Below are positions 37,564-47,354 of a stretch of DNA of 47,354 nucleotides, piece after piece; the first letter of the stretch is position 1, and each line of letters begins with the position of its first letter. Source of the DNA: Luteibacter sp. UNCMF331Sha3.1 (lineage in GTDB: Bacteria > Pseudomonadota > Gammaproteobacteria > Xanthomonadales > Rhodanobacteraceae); assembly GCF_900109915.1 (NCBI RefSeq), contig NZ_FOBU01000002.1, forward strand, positions 403,601 to 450,954, in the 5' to 3' direction. Both the position numbers and the translations under genes were made by a program. The notes under the pieces were generated by a model that was not told the origin of the DNA, made no database searches, and saw only the letters and a list, made by a program, of their open reading frames with translations.

Positions 37564-37950
37564 TTGAGTTCGACCGCATCCCGCAAGGCCAAATCCGACG
37601 TCAGCAACGAGCACCTTCGCAAGCGCGTCGTGGCAGCCCTTGAAGATCTCAAGGCCAAGGACGTCCGCGAAATCGACGTTCGCGGCAAAACCTCCATCGC
37701 CGATATCCTGTTCATCGCGTCGGGCACGTCCGCCCGCCACGTGAAGTCCATCGCGGACGAAGTGATCAAGTTCGCCAAGGAAGCGGGCGTGATGCCGCTG
37801 GGTGTCGAAGGCCAGACCGAAGCCGAATGGGTGCTGGTCGACCTCGGCGACATCATCGTCCACGTGATGATGCCGCGCATCCGCGAGTTCTACGGCCTCG
37901 AGCGCCTGTGGACCGTGGGCGACGACGGCGTCGAAGCCGCCAACGACTGA
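37564..37950 (+). CDS. rsfS: Ribosomal silencing factor RsfS
   Basis: The 128-residue product binds ribosomal protein uL14 and blocks joining of the subunits during starvation. Family segments VREIDVRGKTSIADILFIASG, GQTEAEWVLVDLGDIIVHVM and REFYGLERLW are intact. The start appears to be TTG at 37564, with GAGG about 10 bases upstream; no closer ATG or GTG fits. rlmH follows after 7 bases. Confidence 0.95.
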   Translation: MSSTASRKAKSDVSNEHLRKRVVAALEDLKAKDVREIDVRGKTSIADILFIASGTSARHVKSIADEVIKFAKEAGVMPLGVEGQTEAEWVLVDLGDIIVHVMMPRIREFYGLERLWTVGDDGVEAAND

Positions 37951-37957
37951 GCCCGCC

Positions 37958-38428
37958 GTGCGGGCTCGCCTCATTGCCGTCGGCGAGCGCATGCCGGCCT
38001 GGGTGGCCGAGGGTTTTGCGGAATATCGCAAACGGCTCTCGCATGAACTGCCGCTCGATCTGATCGAAATCAAACCCGGCGTTCGCGGCAAAGGCCGCGA
38101 CGACGCTCGGGCGATCGTGGACGAGGGCGTCGCCATCCTCGCGGCGCTGCCGCGCGACATCCATGTGATCGCCCTCGACGGCCGCGGCAAGACCTGGTCC
38201 AGCGAAGATCTCGGCCGGCAGCTCGAGCAGTGGCGCATGGGCGGCCGCGATCTCGCGTTCCTCATCGGCGGTCCGGATGGCCACGCGCCGGATGTCCTCG
38301 CGCGGGCAGACCAGCGCTGGTCGCTGGGGCCGCTGACGTTGCCGCACATGCTGGTGCGCCTCGTGCTCGCCGAGCAGCTCTATCGCGCCACGACGCTCGT
38401 CGCCGGCCATCCCTATCATCGCGCCTGA
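37958..38428 (+). CDS. rlmH: 23S rRNA pseudouridine-1915 N3-methyltransferase RlmH
   Basis: The 156-residue SPOUT methyltransferase modifies pseudouridine 1915 in the large subunit. Characteristic parts are the N-terminal [15 protein letters not shown], the knot segments [15 protein letters not shown] and [15 protein letters not shown], and the C-terminal [17 protein letters not shown] with HPYHRA. The start is GTG at 37958. It sits in the conserved rsfS-rlmH-maf order. Confidence 0.97.
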   Translation: MRARLIAVGERMPAWVAEGFAEYRKRLSHELPLDLIEIKPGVRGKGRDDARAIVDEGVAILAALPRDIHVIALDGRGKTWSSEDLGRQLEQWRMGGRDLAFLIGGPDGHAPDVLARADQRWSLGPLTLPHMLVRLVLAEQLYRATTLVAGHPYHRA

Positions 38429-38438
38429 AGGAATCGCC

Positions 38439-38996
38439 GTGCTTTATCTGGCTTCGCAGTCCCCGCGCCGTCGCGAGCTCCTCGATCAGCTGGGCGAGCC
38501 CCACACGGTCCTCCGCGTCGACGTCGCCGAAGTCCGCGAACACGGCGAGGCGCCCGACGACTACGTCGCGCGCGTGGCGCTGGACAAGGCCCGCGCGGGA
38601 TACGGCAGCGTGATCGGCGAGCAGGGCGCGCGCGTGCTCGGTGCCGATACCGAGGTGATCCTCGGCAACGAGGTCTTCGGCAAACCCCGCGATGCGGACG
38701 ACGCCGTCGCGATGCTGGAACGCCTCTCGGGCCGCGAGCACCGCGTGGTGTCGTCCGTGTGGCTCGTGGACGCCGACGGCCCGCGGGGCGCCACCTCCGT
38801 GTCCGTCGTCCGGTTCGCGCCCCTCGACCGGGCCTGGATCGACGCCTACGTCGCTTCCGGCGAGTGTTTCGGCAAGGCCGGCGCGTATGCGATCCAGGGT
38901 CGCGCCGGTGCCGTCGTCGAGCACCTTTCCGGCAGCTACACGGGTGTCATGGGCCTGCCGCTCTATGAAACGTCCCGGCTGCTCCGCGGTCAGTGA
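38439..38996 (+). CDS. maf: Maf-family nucleoside triphosphate pyrophosphatase
   Basis: The 185-residue product removes pyrophosphate from unusual or modified NTPs. It begins [18 protein letters not shown], the Maf signature, and has [18 protein letters not shown] with the catalytic Asp region, and [15 protein letters not shown]. The start is GTG at 38439. Rng follows after a 54-base gap containing the run TATAAA, which may serve as a -10 element. Confidence 0.95.
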   Translation: MLYLASQSPRRRELLDQLGEPHTVLRVDVAEVREHGEAPDDYVARVALDKARAGYGSVIGEQGARVLGADTEVILGNEVFGKPRDADDAVAMLERLSGREHRVVSSVWLVDADGPRGATSVSVVRFAPLDRAWIDAYVASGECFGKAGAYAIQGRAGAVVEHLSGSYTGVMGLPLYETSRLLRGQ

Positions 38997-39050
38997 CAGG
39001 TCGTCGGCACACCGCTATAAAGCATGATGACCGAAGGAAAAGGGGCTGCA

Positions 39051-40538
39051 GTGAGCGAGGAAATCCTGATCAATGTCACGCCGCGTGAGACACGCGTCGC
39101 GATCGTCGAGAACGGCATGCTCCAGGAAGTCCACGTCGAGCGCGCCCAGAAGCGCGGCTATGTGGGCAACGTCTACAAGGGTCGCGTGCAGCGGGTGATG
39201 CCCGGCATGCAGGCCGTCTTCGTCGAAATCGGGCTCGAGCGCGCGGCGTTCCTGCACGCGTCCGACATCGTGCGCCCGTCGCTGCCGCCGACCGACGCGA
39301 CCGGCGAGGGCAAGTCGAACGGCCACGGTCCCGTGCCGCCGATTTCCGAGCTGGTGCACGAGGGACAGGAAATCGTGGTGCAGGTGGTGAAGGATCCGAT
39401 CGGCAGCAAGGGCGCCCGGCTTTCCACGCACCTGTCGATCCCGTCGCGTTATCTCGTGCTGCTGCCGCACTCGCGCACGCTCGGCGTCTCCGTGCGCATC
39501 GAGGAGGAAGCCGAACGTCAGCGCCTGAAGGACATCATCAATCCCCTGATCGGCGAGAACCACCTCGGGTACATCGTTCGTACGAACGCCGAGGGGCAGT
39601 CCGAGGAATCCCTCGCGTTCGACGTGACGTACCTGAGCAAGGTGTGGCGCGTCGTGCAGGAGAACATCCAGAAGGCGAAGCTCGGCGAGCGCGTGTACGA
39701 AGAACTCTCGCTGCCGTTGCGCTCGCTGCGCGATTCGCTCAACGACGGTATCGAAAAGGTCCGCGTGGATTCGCGCGAGACTTACGAGAAAACCGTCAAG
39801 TTCGTGCAGAAGTTCATGCCGGTGCTCTCCGACCGCATCGAGCACTACGCCGGCGAACGTCCGATCTTCGATCTCTACGGCGTGGAAGACGAGATCCAGC
39901 GCGCGTTGCGCAAGGAGGTACCGCTGAAGTCCGGCGGTTACCTGATCGTCGACCAGACCGAAGCGATGACCACCGTCGACGTCAATACGGGTGGCTATCT
40001 CGGCAGCCGCAATCTCGAGGAAACCGTCTACCGCACGAACCTCGAAGCCGCCCAGGCGGCGGCGCGCCAGCTGCGGCTGCGCAACCTCGGCGGCATCATC
40101 ATCATCGACTTCATCGACATGACCGACGACGAGCACAAGCGGCAGGTGCTGCGCATGCTCGAGAAAGGCCTGACGAAGGACCACGCGAAGACCACGGTGT
40201 ACCCGATGTCCGCGCTCGGTCTCGTCGAGATGACACGCAAGCGCACCACCGAGAGCCTCGAGCGCCAGCTCTGCGAGCCGTGCCCCGCGTGCAGCGGTCG
40301 CGGCACGCTGAAGACCGCGGAGACCGTGATCTACGAGATCTTCCGCGAGATCACGCGCGCCGTCCGGCAGTTCAACGCGCAGAAATTGCTGGTGATGGCG
40401 AGTCCGAAGGTCGTCGGCAGGATCCTCGAGGAAGAGTCCGCCGCCGTGGCGGAGCTGGAAGAATTCATCGCCAAGAGCATCCGCTTCCAGGCGGAAGAGC
40501 ATTATTCGCAGGAACAGTTCGATGTCGTTCTCCTCTGA
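39051..40538 (+). CDS. rng: Ribonuclease G
   Basis: The 495-residue endoribonuclease matures 16S rRNA 5' ends and degrades mRNA. It has an S1 domain split by the sensor insert (GNVYKGRVQRVMPGMQAVFVEIG), the DNase I-like catalytic site IIIIDFIDM with its acidic partners, and the zinc-link CPACSGRG. The length matches RNase G (489) and not RNase E. The GTG at 39051, with AGGGG five bases upstream, is preferred because the protein then starts like RNase G (SEEILINVTPRETRV). An ATG at 39024 lacks a ribosome-binding site. yhdP follows, as in many gammaproteobacteria. Confidence 0.95.
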   Translation: MSEEILINVTPRETRVAIVENGMLQEVHVERAQKRGYVGNVYKGRVQRVMPGMQAVFVEIGLERAAFLHASDIVRPSLPPTDATGEGKSNGHGPVPPISELVHEGQEIVVQVVKDPIGSKGARLSTHLSIPSRYLVLLPHSRTLGVSVRIEEEAERQRLKDIINPLIGENHLGYIVRTNAEGQSEESLAFDVTYLSKVWRVVQENIQKAKLGERVYEELSLPLRSLRDSLNDGIEKVRVDSRETYEKTVKFVQKFMPVLSDRIEHYAGERPIFDLYGVEDEIQRALRKEVPLKSGGYLIVDQTEAMTTVDVNTGGYLGSRNLEETVYRTNLEAAQAAARQLRLRNLGGIIIIDFIDMTDDEHKRQVLRMLEKGLTKDHAKTTVYPMSALGLVEMTRKRTTESLERQLCEPCPACSGRGTLKTAETVIYEIFREITRAVRQFNAQKLLVMASPKVVGRILEEESAAVAELEEFIAKSIRFQAEEHYSQEQFDVVLL

Positions 40539-40568
40539 ATCCGGCGCGCGACGCGGAATCCCGGGCCG

Positions 40569-43500
40569 GTGAGTCCGGACTGGCGCCATCGCGCGAGACG
40601 CCTGCGATTCCTTGCCCTCGGCCTGGTCGCGAGCATCCTGGTGATGCTCGCGCTCGTGATGGCCGTCGGCCAGCTGCTGTTGCCGCTCGCGGCGCGCTAC
40701 CCGGAGCGCGTCGCCGCGATGCTCAGCGAGCGGCTCCATCGCCCCGTGCACTTCGCGTCCATGGAAGGGTTCTGGCGGCCGTCGGGCCCCTTGTTCGTGA
40801 TGCGCGACGTCACCATCGGCGCCACCGAAGGCGGTGGCGAGGCGCTGCGCCTGCCGCAGGCCGCGGTGAAGCTCGATTTCGGCGCCTTCGTGTTGCCGTC
40901 GCGCCATCTGATCAACCTGCGCCTGTCGGACCTGCGCCTCGGCCTGCGCCGTGCCGCCGACGGTCGCTGGAGCATCGATGGCTTCGGCGCCGGGTCGAGC
41001 ACGCAGAAGTTTTCGCTGGGTAACGTGTCGGCCGACCTGTGGCTCGGCAATCTGCACCTCGACATCGTCGACGACACCACGCAACGGCACTACGGGCTGA
41101 TCGCCGACCAGCTGCGCCTCAGCCTGCAGGGCCACGCGATCCGTTTCGGCGCGATGCTCCGCCGCGAAAACGTCGGGGGCCTGCTCACCGCCGCCGGTCG
41201 GTTCGCTGAAGACGGGTCCAGCGGGCGTATCTATGTCGACGGCACGGACGTCGACTTCAAGGCGCTGACCGGCGACTTCGACGTCGGTGGGTACGCGCTC
41301 GCCGGTGGCAAGGGCAGTTTCGAGTCGTGGCTCGACTGGCGCGATGCGAAGGTAGTGCGCGCGACGTGGCGGCTGAATCTCGACAACCTCATCGTTCGCG
41401 GTCCCGCGCGCACGGTGAAAACGGCGGGCCTGCACGGCATCGTCGACCTGCACCGCACGGCCGAAGGCCAGCGGATCGACTGGGCCGGCACCGACGGCAG
41501 CGACCTCGCGCTCGTGCTGGGGCAGTCCGGCGGACGCAGCAGCGGCACGCTCGTCGCGCGGAACCTCGATCTCTCGCCCCTGCTTCCGTGGGCGGGCGTC
41601 GCGCCGTCGGTGTCGCCGTCGCTGGCGCGCTGGCTCGGCGAAGGCCGTCCCCGCGGGCGCATCGACCAGGTACGCGCCGACTGGACGGGCGATGAAGGCG
41701 TCACCTTCGCGCACGCGGCGTTCTCGGGCCTCGGCATCGATGCGAGCGGCACCTTGCCGGGCATCTCGTCGCTCCGGGGCGAGGTCTTCGGCGATGCCGG
41801 CGCGCTGGCGCTGAGCCTGCCGACGCAGGCCACGACCATCGACGCGACGGGTATCTTCCGCAAGCCGTTCGCTATGTCGGCGCTGGGCGGCAACATCGCC
41901 GTGCACAAGGAAGACGGCGACTGGCACATCGGCGTGGATGCGCTCGACTTCCAGGGCGAAGGTTACGGCGGTCAGGCGCGCGGCGAGTTCGTGGTGCCCG
42001 CGGCGGATACGGGCCCCTTCATGGACATGTACGTCGCACTCGGCCCGGGCGACGTGCAGGCGGCGAAGCTGTTCTGGCCGATCCATTCGATGTCGGAAGG
42101 CGCGCAGAACTGGCTCAATCGCGGTCTCGTCGCGGGCCGCATCGAAAGCGGCGCGGCGGTGCTCCGCGGCAACCTGCGCGAATTCCCGTTCCGCAACCAG
42201 GAAGGCCGCTTCGAAGCGCGCGCGGTGATCGACGACCTCACGCTCGATTACGGCGCCGGATGGCCGCGCGCGGAAGGCGTGTCCGCCATCGCCAACTTCA
42301 TCGGCAACGGCATGTACGTCGAAGCCAGCGAAGGCCATTCGTTGGGCAACGCCGTGAGCGCCACCACGGCAGCCATCCCCGATTTCGCCGACGGCGTGCT
42401 CGACCTCAAGGTCAGCGGCGCGGGCACGGGCGGCAGCTTCCTCGAGTTCATCAAGAACAGTCCCGTCGCCAGCCGCAGTCGCGAGGCGCTCGACAAGATG
42501 AAGCTCGGCGGCACCGGCGAATTCGGCTTCAACCTGCTCCTGCCGCTGAAGGACGCGAAGGCGTTCACCCTGCAGGGGCGCGCCTCGATCAAGGATGCCG
42601 ACCTCGTCGCGGACGAATGGAAGCTGCGCCTCGACCGCATCACGGGCCCGATGGCGTTCGATGGCGCGGGCTTCACCGCGAAAGGCCTGAAGACGTCGTT
42701 TCACGGACAGCCGGCCGAGCTCGACCTGCTGATCGCGGCCGCAAACCCCGACCCGATGACCGTGCTCAGCGCGGGCGTCTCGGGCGCGTTCACCGTCGGC
42801 GAGATGACGAGCGATTTCGACACCCTGAAGTGGCTCGGCGACGTCGCGAAGGGGCGCGGCACGTTCCGCGTCGGCTTCGACCTGCGCAAGACGGGCAAGG
42901 GCGACGAAACCGCCCAGACGCTACGCGTGGACTCCGACCTTCGCGGCGTGGAGCTCACCATGCCGACGCCGGTGAAGAAACCGGCGAACGTCGCCACGCC
43001 GTTGTCGGTCTCGGTCGGCATTCCCGTGGACGGCGCGCGCCTCGACCTCGCACTCGGCGACGTCGTGCGCGGCCGGCTGCGTCTGCCCACCGAGAAGGCG
43101 CCGATCGCCGCCGCGTTCAATCTCGGCAGCACCGCGCCGGCGACGTTGCCCGCGCAGGGTTACCTGATCGGCGGGCACGCCGCGAAGCTCGACGTGTCGG
43201 GCTGGGTCCAGTACGTCGTGGGTCTCTCCACCGGCGGCACGGGTCCGGGCCTTTCCGCGCTCGACGTCGCGGCGGACGACGGCGAGGTGTTCGGCCAGCA
43301 CTTCGCGAACATGCACATCGTCGCGCGCCCGGGTCCGCAGGACCTGTCGCTGCGCGTCGACAGCGACGGCATGGCGGGGCAGCTGACGGTTCCCAACGAC
43401 GAGCTTCGCCGGCGCGGCATCACGGCGCGCATGGACCGCCTGTGGTGGCCCGCCGCCGACGATCCCGTCGAGGCCGCGAAGAAGGGCAAGGCCGCCGCGG

Positions 43501-44444
43501 GTGCCGCCACCGGCACCGCCGCCGCCGTCGCGAAAGCCGACGACGCGAAGGACGATCCGAACGCGCCGAAGAAACCCGTCGACACCAACGAGGCGGGCGT
43601 CGCGCCGTCCAGCCTGCCGCCGATGCACCTTCAGGTGACCGACATGCGTCTCGGCAAGGCGCGCCTGGGCGAGGCGCGTCTCGAAACGTGGCCGACCGAC
43701 GAAGGCATGCACATCGACCAGCTGCGCACGCAGTCGAAGAACGTGCAGATCACCGCGACGGGCGACTGGAACGGCGATGCGAAGCGCAGCAGCACGCACC
43801 TGGCCATCGGGTTCGTCTCGGAAGACGTCGCGCGCATGATGGACGCCCTCGGCTTCGCGGGCATCCTGCAGGGCGGACGTACGGAAGCGCACCTCGACGC
43901 CACGTGGCCCGGTGGACCGTCGGCGCTCGCGCTGGCGAACATGGACGGCACGCTGAAGGTCGACGTCGCCAACGGGCGCATCCTCGAAGTCCAGCCCGGC
44001 GTGGGCCGCCTGTTCGGACTGATCTCGGTCACCGAACTCCCGCGCCGCCTGTCGCTCGACTTCGGCGACGTGCTCGGCAAGGGGTTCGGCTTCGACGCCA
44101 TCACCGGCGATTTCCGCTTCGCGAACGGCAACGCCACGACGCAGAACCTCAAGATCCGCGCGCCGGCCGCCGAAATCACGATCACGGGTCGCGCGGGTCT
44201 GAAGGCACGCGATTACGACCAGCAGGTGCTCATCGTGCCGCACGTGGGCAACAGCCTCCCGGTGGTCGGTGCGCTGGCCGGCGGCCCGGTGGGCGCGGCG
44301 GCGGGTCTGGCGGTGCAGGGCATACTCGGTCGCGGCCTCAACCAGGCCGCGCGCAAGCGCTACTCGGTGACGGGCACGTGGGACAAGCCGATCTTCACGC
44401 CGATCGACAAGGGAGAGCCGTCGGCGACGCCGCCTCTCCGGTGA
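40569..44444 (+). CDS. yhdP: YhdP-type AsmA-like lipid transport protein
   Basis: The 1291-residue protein has one N-terminal membrane helix (about 14-38) and a very long beta-rich periplasmic body ending in the AsmA-like C-terminal domain (RAGLKARDYDQQVLIVPHVGNSLPVVGAL ...). YhdP and relatives form bridges that carry phospholipids to the outer membrane. A low-complexity alanine/lysine/aspartate insert lies near residues 971-1005 (AAAGAATGTAAAVAKADDAKDD). The start is GTG at 40569, 30 bases after rng. Its stop is 3 bases from that of the convergent desaturase-like gene. Confidence 0.92.
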   Translation: MSPDWRHRARRLRFLALGLVASILVMLALVMAVGQLLLPLAARYPERVAAMLSERLHRPVHFASMEGFWRPSGPLFVMRDVTIGATEGGGEALRLPQAAVKLDFGAFVLPSRHLINLRLSDLRLGLRRAADGRWSIDGFGAGSSTQKFSLGNVSADLWLGNLHLDIVDDTTQRHYGLIADQLRLSLQGHAIRFGAMLRRENVGGLLTAAGRFAEDGSSGRIYVDGTDVDFKALTGDFDVGGYALAGGKGSFESWLDWRDAKVVRATWRLNLDNLIVRGPARTVKTAGLHGIVDLHRTAEGQRIDWAGTDGSDLALVLGQSGGRSSGTLVARNLDLSPLLPWAGVAPSVSPSLARWLGEGRPRGRIDQVRADWTGDEGVTFAHAAFSGLGIDASGTLPGISSLRGEVFGDAGALALSLPTQATTIDATGIFRKPFAMSALGGNIAVHKEDGDWHIGVDALDFQGEGYGGQARGEFVVPAADTGPFMDMYVALGPGDVQAAKLFWPIHSMSEGAQNWLNRGLVAGRIESGAAVLRGNLREFPFRNQEGRFEARAVIDDLTLDYGAGWPRAEGVSAIANFIGNGMYVEASEGHSLGNAVSATTAAIPDFADGVLDLKVSGAGTGGSFLEFIKNSPVASRSREALDKMKLGGTGEFGFNLLLPLKDAKAFTLQGRASIKDADLVADEWKLRLDRITGPMAFDGAGFTAKGLKTSFHGQPAELDLLIAAANPDPMTVLSAGVSGAFTVGEMTSDFDTLKWLGDVAKGRGTFRVGFDLRKTGKGDETAQTLRVDSDLRGVELTMPTPVKKPANVATPLSVSVGIPVDGARLDLALGDVVRGRLRLPTEKAPIAAAFNLGSTAPATLPAQGYLIGGHAAKLDVSGWVQYVVGLSTGGTGPGLSALDVAADDGEVFGQHFANMHIVARPGPQDLSLRVDSDGMAGQLTVPNDELRRRGITARMDRLWWPAADDPVEAAKKGKAAAGAATGTAAAVAKADDAKDDPNAPKKPVDTNEAGVAPSSLPPMHLQVTDMRLGKARLGEARLETWPTDEGMHIDQLRTQSKNVQITATGDWNGDAKRSSTHLAIGFVSEDVARMMDALGFAGILQGGRTEAHLDATWPGGPSALALANMDGTLKVDVANGRILEVQPGVGRLFGLISVTELPRRLSLDFGDVLGKGFGFDAITGDFRFANGNATTQNLKIRAPAAEITITGRAGLKARDYDQQVLIVPHVGNSLPVVGALAGGPVGAAAGLAVQGILGRGLNQAARKRYSVTGTWDKPIFTPIDKGEPSATPPLR

Positions 44445-44447
44445 TCG

Positions 44448-45644
44448 TCAGGGCTTCTGCCGGCGGAACGGGAACAGCTGCTGGCGGATGAACCCGTCGG
44501 GCATGTAATCGCCGACCACGCCGTATTTTTCCGGAAAGCGCTTCGTCGACGTCACGGCGGTGCCGAACAGGTAATCGATGAAGGCGTAGTGCGCCGCGTA
44601 GTTCCTGTCGATCGCTTCGTCGTCGGACGCGTGGTGCCAGTGGTGGAAGTCGGGCGTGACGATCACGTACTTCAGCGGGCCCCAGGGCAGGTGCACGTTG
44701 GCGTGATTGAACACGGCCTGGAAGCCGACGACGATGATGTAGGCGTTCATCACCGCCTCGCTGAAGCCCAGCACATATAGCGGTGCGAGCACGCACACGC
44801 GGGTGAAGATCAGTTCGAGCATGTGCTGGCGCGATCCCGCCAGCCAGTCCATCGTCTTCACGCTGTGGTGCACGGCGTGGAAGCGCCAGAGGAACGGCAC
44901 CTCGTGATACGCGCGATGCGTCCAGTACTGCGCGAGGTCGGCCACCAGGATGCACAGCAGCAGCTGCGGCACGAAGTGGATGCCGGCGACCATGCGCTGG
45001 AAGTCGCCGTTCACCATCCAGCCGAACGCGTGGTGGATCAGGAAATTCACGATCAGCAGCGAAAGACCCACGATGAAGTGGTTCACGGCGAAGTGCTTCA
45101 TGTCGGTCTGCCACTCGAAGCGGAAGACGCTCTGCCCGCGATAGAGCGGGAACAGTTTCTCGATGACCACGAACAGCATCGTGGAGCCGAGCAGATCGAG
45201 GATGAACCAGTCGAGGCCGATGTACGGCACATGGTCGGGGAATTCGCCGACCGGCACGCGCGACCCACCCAGCGCCACGGCGGCGATCACCATGACGAAC
45301 GCCGCGATGTTGAGGTTGCGCCTGCGGCCGAGGATCACGTTCGCCAGCGACAGACCGCCCGCGACGAGCAATCCGCCGAGCAGCACCTGGCGCAGCACGT
45401 CGACGGAGTACTTGTGCCGGAGGTCGGGCGTGGTCAGGTACTGGGGAAAATGGAAGGCGACGACGGCGAGCAGGCAGAGGAAGCCCAGCGAGAACGCGAT
45501 CGCCGTGCTCACCATGGCCTTGCGCGGCGACAGCTCGCCACTGCGATGGAGCAGGTCGACGGTCTCGTCCACGACCGCTCCGGCGCGCCGCACCGGCGCC
45601 GTCGCGACACGCCGCGCGAACGCCCGCTTCGTTCCCTTGCTCAT
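44448..45644 (-). CDS. Sterol desaturase-family di-iron membrane oxygenase
   Basis: The 398-residue product has several membrane segments and the histidine boxes of the fatty-acid hydroxylase/sterol desaturase superfamily: HRAYH (243-247), HAVHH (256-260), FNHANVH (314-318) and HHWHH (334-338). These bind two irons for oxygen-dependent hydroxylation or desaturation of a lipid. The substrate is unknown. AAGGA precedes the ATG at 45644. The gene interrupts the usual yhdP-tldD adjacency and is transcribed in the opposite direction, divergently from tldD across 153 bases. Confidence 0.9.
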   Translation of the reverse strand: MSKGTKRAFARRVATAPVRRAGAVVDETVDLLHRSGELSPRKAMVSTAIAFSLGFLCLLAVVAFHFPQYLTTPDLRHKYSVDVLRQVLLGGLLVAGGLSLANVILGRRRNLNIAAFVMVIAAVALGGSRVPVGEFPDHVPYIGLDWFILDLLGSTMLFVVIEKLFPLYRGQSVFRFEWQTDMKHFAVNHFIVGLSLLIVNFLIHHAFGWMVNGDFQRMVAGIHFVPQLLLCILVADLAQYWTHRAYHEVPFLWRFHAVHHSVKTMDWLAGSRQHMLELIFTRVCVLAPLYVLGFSEAVMNAYIIVVGFQAVFNHANVHLPWGPLKYVIVTPDFHHWHHASDDEAIDRNYAAHYAFIDYLFGTAVTSTKRFPEKYGVVGDYMPDGFIRQQLFPFRRQKP

Positions 45645-45797
45645 ATCCTGTTCCTTCCTCGTGGCTGCCGACCGCATCGTACGACAGCCGCGGGGGCCGG
45701 TGGCCGGGCCGGCGCCCGTTTGGGGCCTGCGAGGGTTTAAGCTGACGCCTTTCGGCCCCACATCCGGGGTTCTTACCAATCTTTGCCGGCAGACCTG

Positions 45798-47237
45798 ATG
45801 GATTCCCTGATCTCCCTCGCCGAACGTCGCCTCCTCACCCCCGGCGGTCTTGCCGCCACGGACCTGGACCGCGTGTTCTCCCAGCTGATGGGCCCCTCGA
45901 TCGACGCCGCCGACCTTTACTTCCAGCATTCGCGCAGCGAGTCCTGGGTGCTCGAGGAAGGCATCGTCAAGGACGGCAGCCATTCCATCGAACAGGGCGT
46001 GGGCGTGCGGGCGATCTCCGGCGAGAAGACCGGTTTTTCGTATTCCGACGAGATCGTGCTGCCCCAGCTGCTCGAGGCCTCGCGCGCTGCGCGGGCCATC
46101 GCGCAGGGCGGCGCCGGTGCCGGCAAGCCGCTCGCGATCGCCACGGGCCGCGGGCTCTATCCCGCCATCGACCCCGTCGAGAGCCTGCCGAACGAGGAGA
46201 AGATCGCGCTCCTGCGCGAAGTCGACGCCTATGCCCGGTCGCGGGACCCGCGGGTGAAGCAGGTCGTCGTGAGCCTCGCGGCCACGATGGACACGATACT
46301 CGTCGCCGGTTCCGACGGCACGCTGGCCGCCGATGTGCGTCCGCTCGTCCGGCTGAACGTGCAGGTCATCGCCGAGCAGAACGGGCGCCGCGAGCAGGGT
46401 CATTCGGGCGGCGGCGGCCGTTACGGTTATCGCGAGCTCATCGCCAACGGCCGCGCGCACGCCTTCGCCGAGGAGGCCGTGCGCCAGGCGCTGGTCAACC
46501 TCGACGCCGTGGACGCTCCGGCGGGCAGCATGACCGTGGTCCTCGGTCCGGGCTGGCCCGGCGTGCTGCTGCACGAGGCGATCGGGCATGGCCTCGAGGG
46601 CGACTTCAACCGTAAGGGCAGCTCGGCCTTCGCCGGGCGGATCGGTCAGCGCGTGGCCGCCGAAGGCGTCACGGTCGTCGACGACGGCACGCTGCCGGGG
46701 CGTCGCGGTTCGCTCAGCATCGACGACGAAGGCACGCCGACGGAGTGCACCACGCTCATCGAGAACGGCATCCTCAAGGGCTACATGCAGGACAAGCTCA
46801 ACGCCCGCCTGATGGGCGTGAAGTCCACGGGCAACGGTCGCCGCGAATCCTTCGCGCAACTGCCGATGCCCCGCATGACCAACACCTACATGCTCGCGGG
46901 CGACCGCGAGCCGGAAGAGATCATCCGCTCGGTGAAGCGGGGCTTGTACGCCGTGAATTTCGGTGGCGGCCAGGTCGACATCACGAACGGCAAGTTCGTG
47001 TTCTCGGCGAGCGAGGCCTACCTGATCGAGGACGGCAAGGTCACGCGTCCGGTCAAGGGCGCGACGCTCGTGGGCTCGGGCCCCGAGGTGCTGACGCGCG
47101 TGTCGATGATCGGCAATGACCTCGCGCTGGACGAGGGCGTCGGTGTCTGCGGCAAGGACGGGCAGAGCGTCCCCGTCGGTGTCGGCCAGCCCACGCTGCG
47201 GGTCGACGGCATGACGGTCGGCGGCACCGCCGCCTGA
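45798..47237 (+). CDS. tldD: TldD metalloprotease component
   Basis: The 479-residue product is TldD, which with TldE (PmbA) forms a heterodimeric protease that trims unfolded peptides, including microcin B17 and CcdA. The zinc motif HEAIGH is at 259-264 in [15 protein letters not shown]. The glycine-rich segments near the C terminus ([38 protein letters not shown]) fit the family. The length equals the typical value of about 480. ATG 45798 is used; a TTG at 45783 would add only five residues. TldE is not in the window. Confidence 0.96.
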   Translation: MDSLISLAERRLLTPGGLAATDLDRVFSQLMGPSIDAADLYFQHSRSESWVLEEGIVKDGSHSIEQGVGVRAISGEKTGFSYSDEIVLPQLLEASRAARAIAQGGAGAGKPLAIATGRGLYPAIDPVESLPNEEKIALLREVDAYARSRDPRVKQVVVSLAATMDTILVAGSDGTLAADVRPLVRLNVQVIAEQNGRREQGHSGGGGRYGYRELIANGRAHAFAEEAVRQALVNLDAVDAPAGSMTVVLGPGWPGVLLHEAIGHGLEGDFNRKGSSAFAGRIGQRVAAEGVTVVDDGTLPGRRGSLSIDDEGTPTECTTLIENGILKGYMQDKLNARLMGVKSTGNGRRESFAQLPMPRMTNTYMLAGDREPEEIIRSVKRGLYAVNFGGGQVDITNGKFVFSASEAYLIEDGKVTRPVKGATLVGSGPEVLTRVSMIGNDLALDEGVGVCGKDGQSVPVGVGQPTLRVDGMTVGGTAA

Positions 47238-47253
47238 GGTCCCGTGCGGGAGC

Positions 47254-47351
47254 CCCATCGCCAGCAGCCTGGCTCCTCGCTCGTGTGGGAGCGGCCTCGG
47301 CCGCGATGGGTGCTCGCCGCAAGCCCCATCGCCAGCAGGCTGGCTCCCACC
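47254..47351. repeat. Cluster of three REP-like elements after tldD
   Basis: A type A copy in reverse orientation (about 47254-47276, CCATCGCCAGCAGCCTGGCT) is followed by a forward type B copy (47283-47310, GTGGGAGCGGCCTCGGCCGC then GATGGG) and a second reverse type A copy (47323-47351). The group sits just past the tldD stop and reaches almost to the window edge. Confidence 0.85.
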
Positions 47352-47354
47352 AAA

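Noticed and set aside
39015..42704. Long minus-strand open frame opposite rng and yhdP
   Set aside because: Antisense shadow in high-GC DNA. It has no start signal or family resemblance, and rng is unmistakable on the plus strand.

Overview
The window is a stretch of a high-GC gammaproteobacterial chromosome. I infer the Xanthomonadales, most likely Rhodanobacteraceae (Luteibacter or Dyella-like). The basis is GC near 70% outside one island, the housekeeping order leuS-lptE-holA-nadD-rsfS-rlmH-maf-rng-yhdP-tldD, the many secreted peptidases, and a dispersed family of short hairpin repeats built on a GTGGGAGC...GCGATGGG core. The genus is inference only.

Layout. 1-360: repeat-bearing leader. 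361-3199 (+): NCS2-type permease, glyoxalase I and a rhomboid protease. 3200-9122 (-): RapA helicase, then a PiuC-like hydroxylase and a TonB-dependent siderophore receptor with a Fur-box-like site upstream. 9301-12832: a lower-GC island whose only gene (9625-12642) encodes a reverse transcriptase with a YVDD centre fused to a C-terminal nitrilase-like domain. This is the architecture of type 1 defence-associated reverse transcriptases (DRT1, UG1-like) and is the most interesting object here. 12892-15024 (-): M13 zinc metallopeptidase lipoprotein with a strong terminator. 15261-18576 (+): secreted phosphoesterase overlapping a Tat-exported multicopper oxidase. 18617-20416 (-): M14 carboxypeptidase. 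20588-23233 (+): OmpR-type response regulator, sensor kinase and Dps. 23290-26534 (-): M61 peptidase and a DUF418 membrane protein. 26721-27218 (+): DUF4442 thioesterase-like protein. 27204-27721: dense repeat array. 27752-28624 (-): CnoX/YbbN-type thioredoxin. 28769-32290 (+): overlapping pqiA1-pqiA2-pqiB-pqiC operon for envelope lipid transport. 32475-44444 (+): housekeeping run leuS, lptE, holA, nadD, rsfS, rlmH, maf, rng, yhdP. 44448-45644 (-): sterol-desaturase-family membrane protein. 45798-47237 (+): tldD. 47254-47351: repeats.

How the parts work together. The siderophore receptor and PiuC form an iron-uptake pair. The Pqi proteins, LptE and YhdP all serve the outer membrane. RsfS, RlmH and RNase G act on ribosomes or rRNA. 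M13, M14 and M61 are exported peptidases. The RT-nitrilase gene stands alone between two native chromosomal genes and is best read as a horizontally acquired single-gene antiphage system. REP-like hairpins sit almost exclusively at the 3' ends of genes or in convergent gaps.
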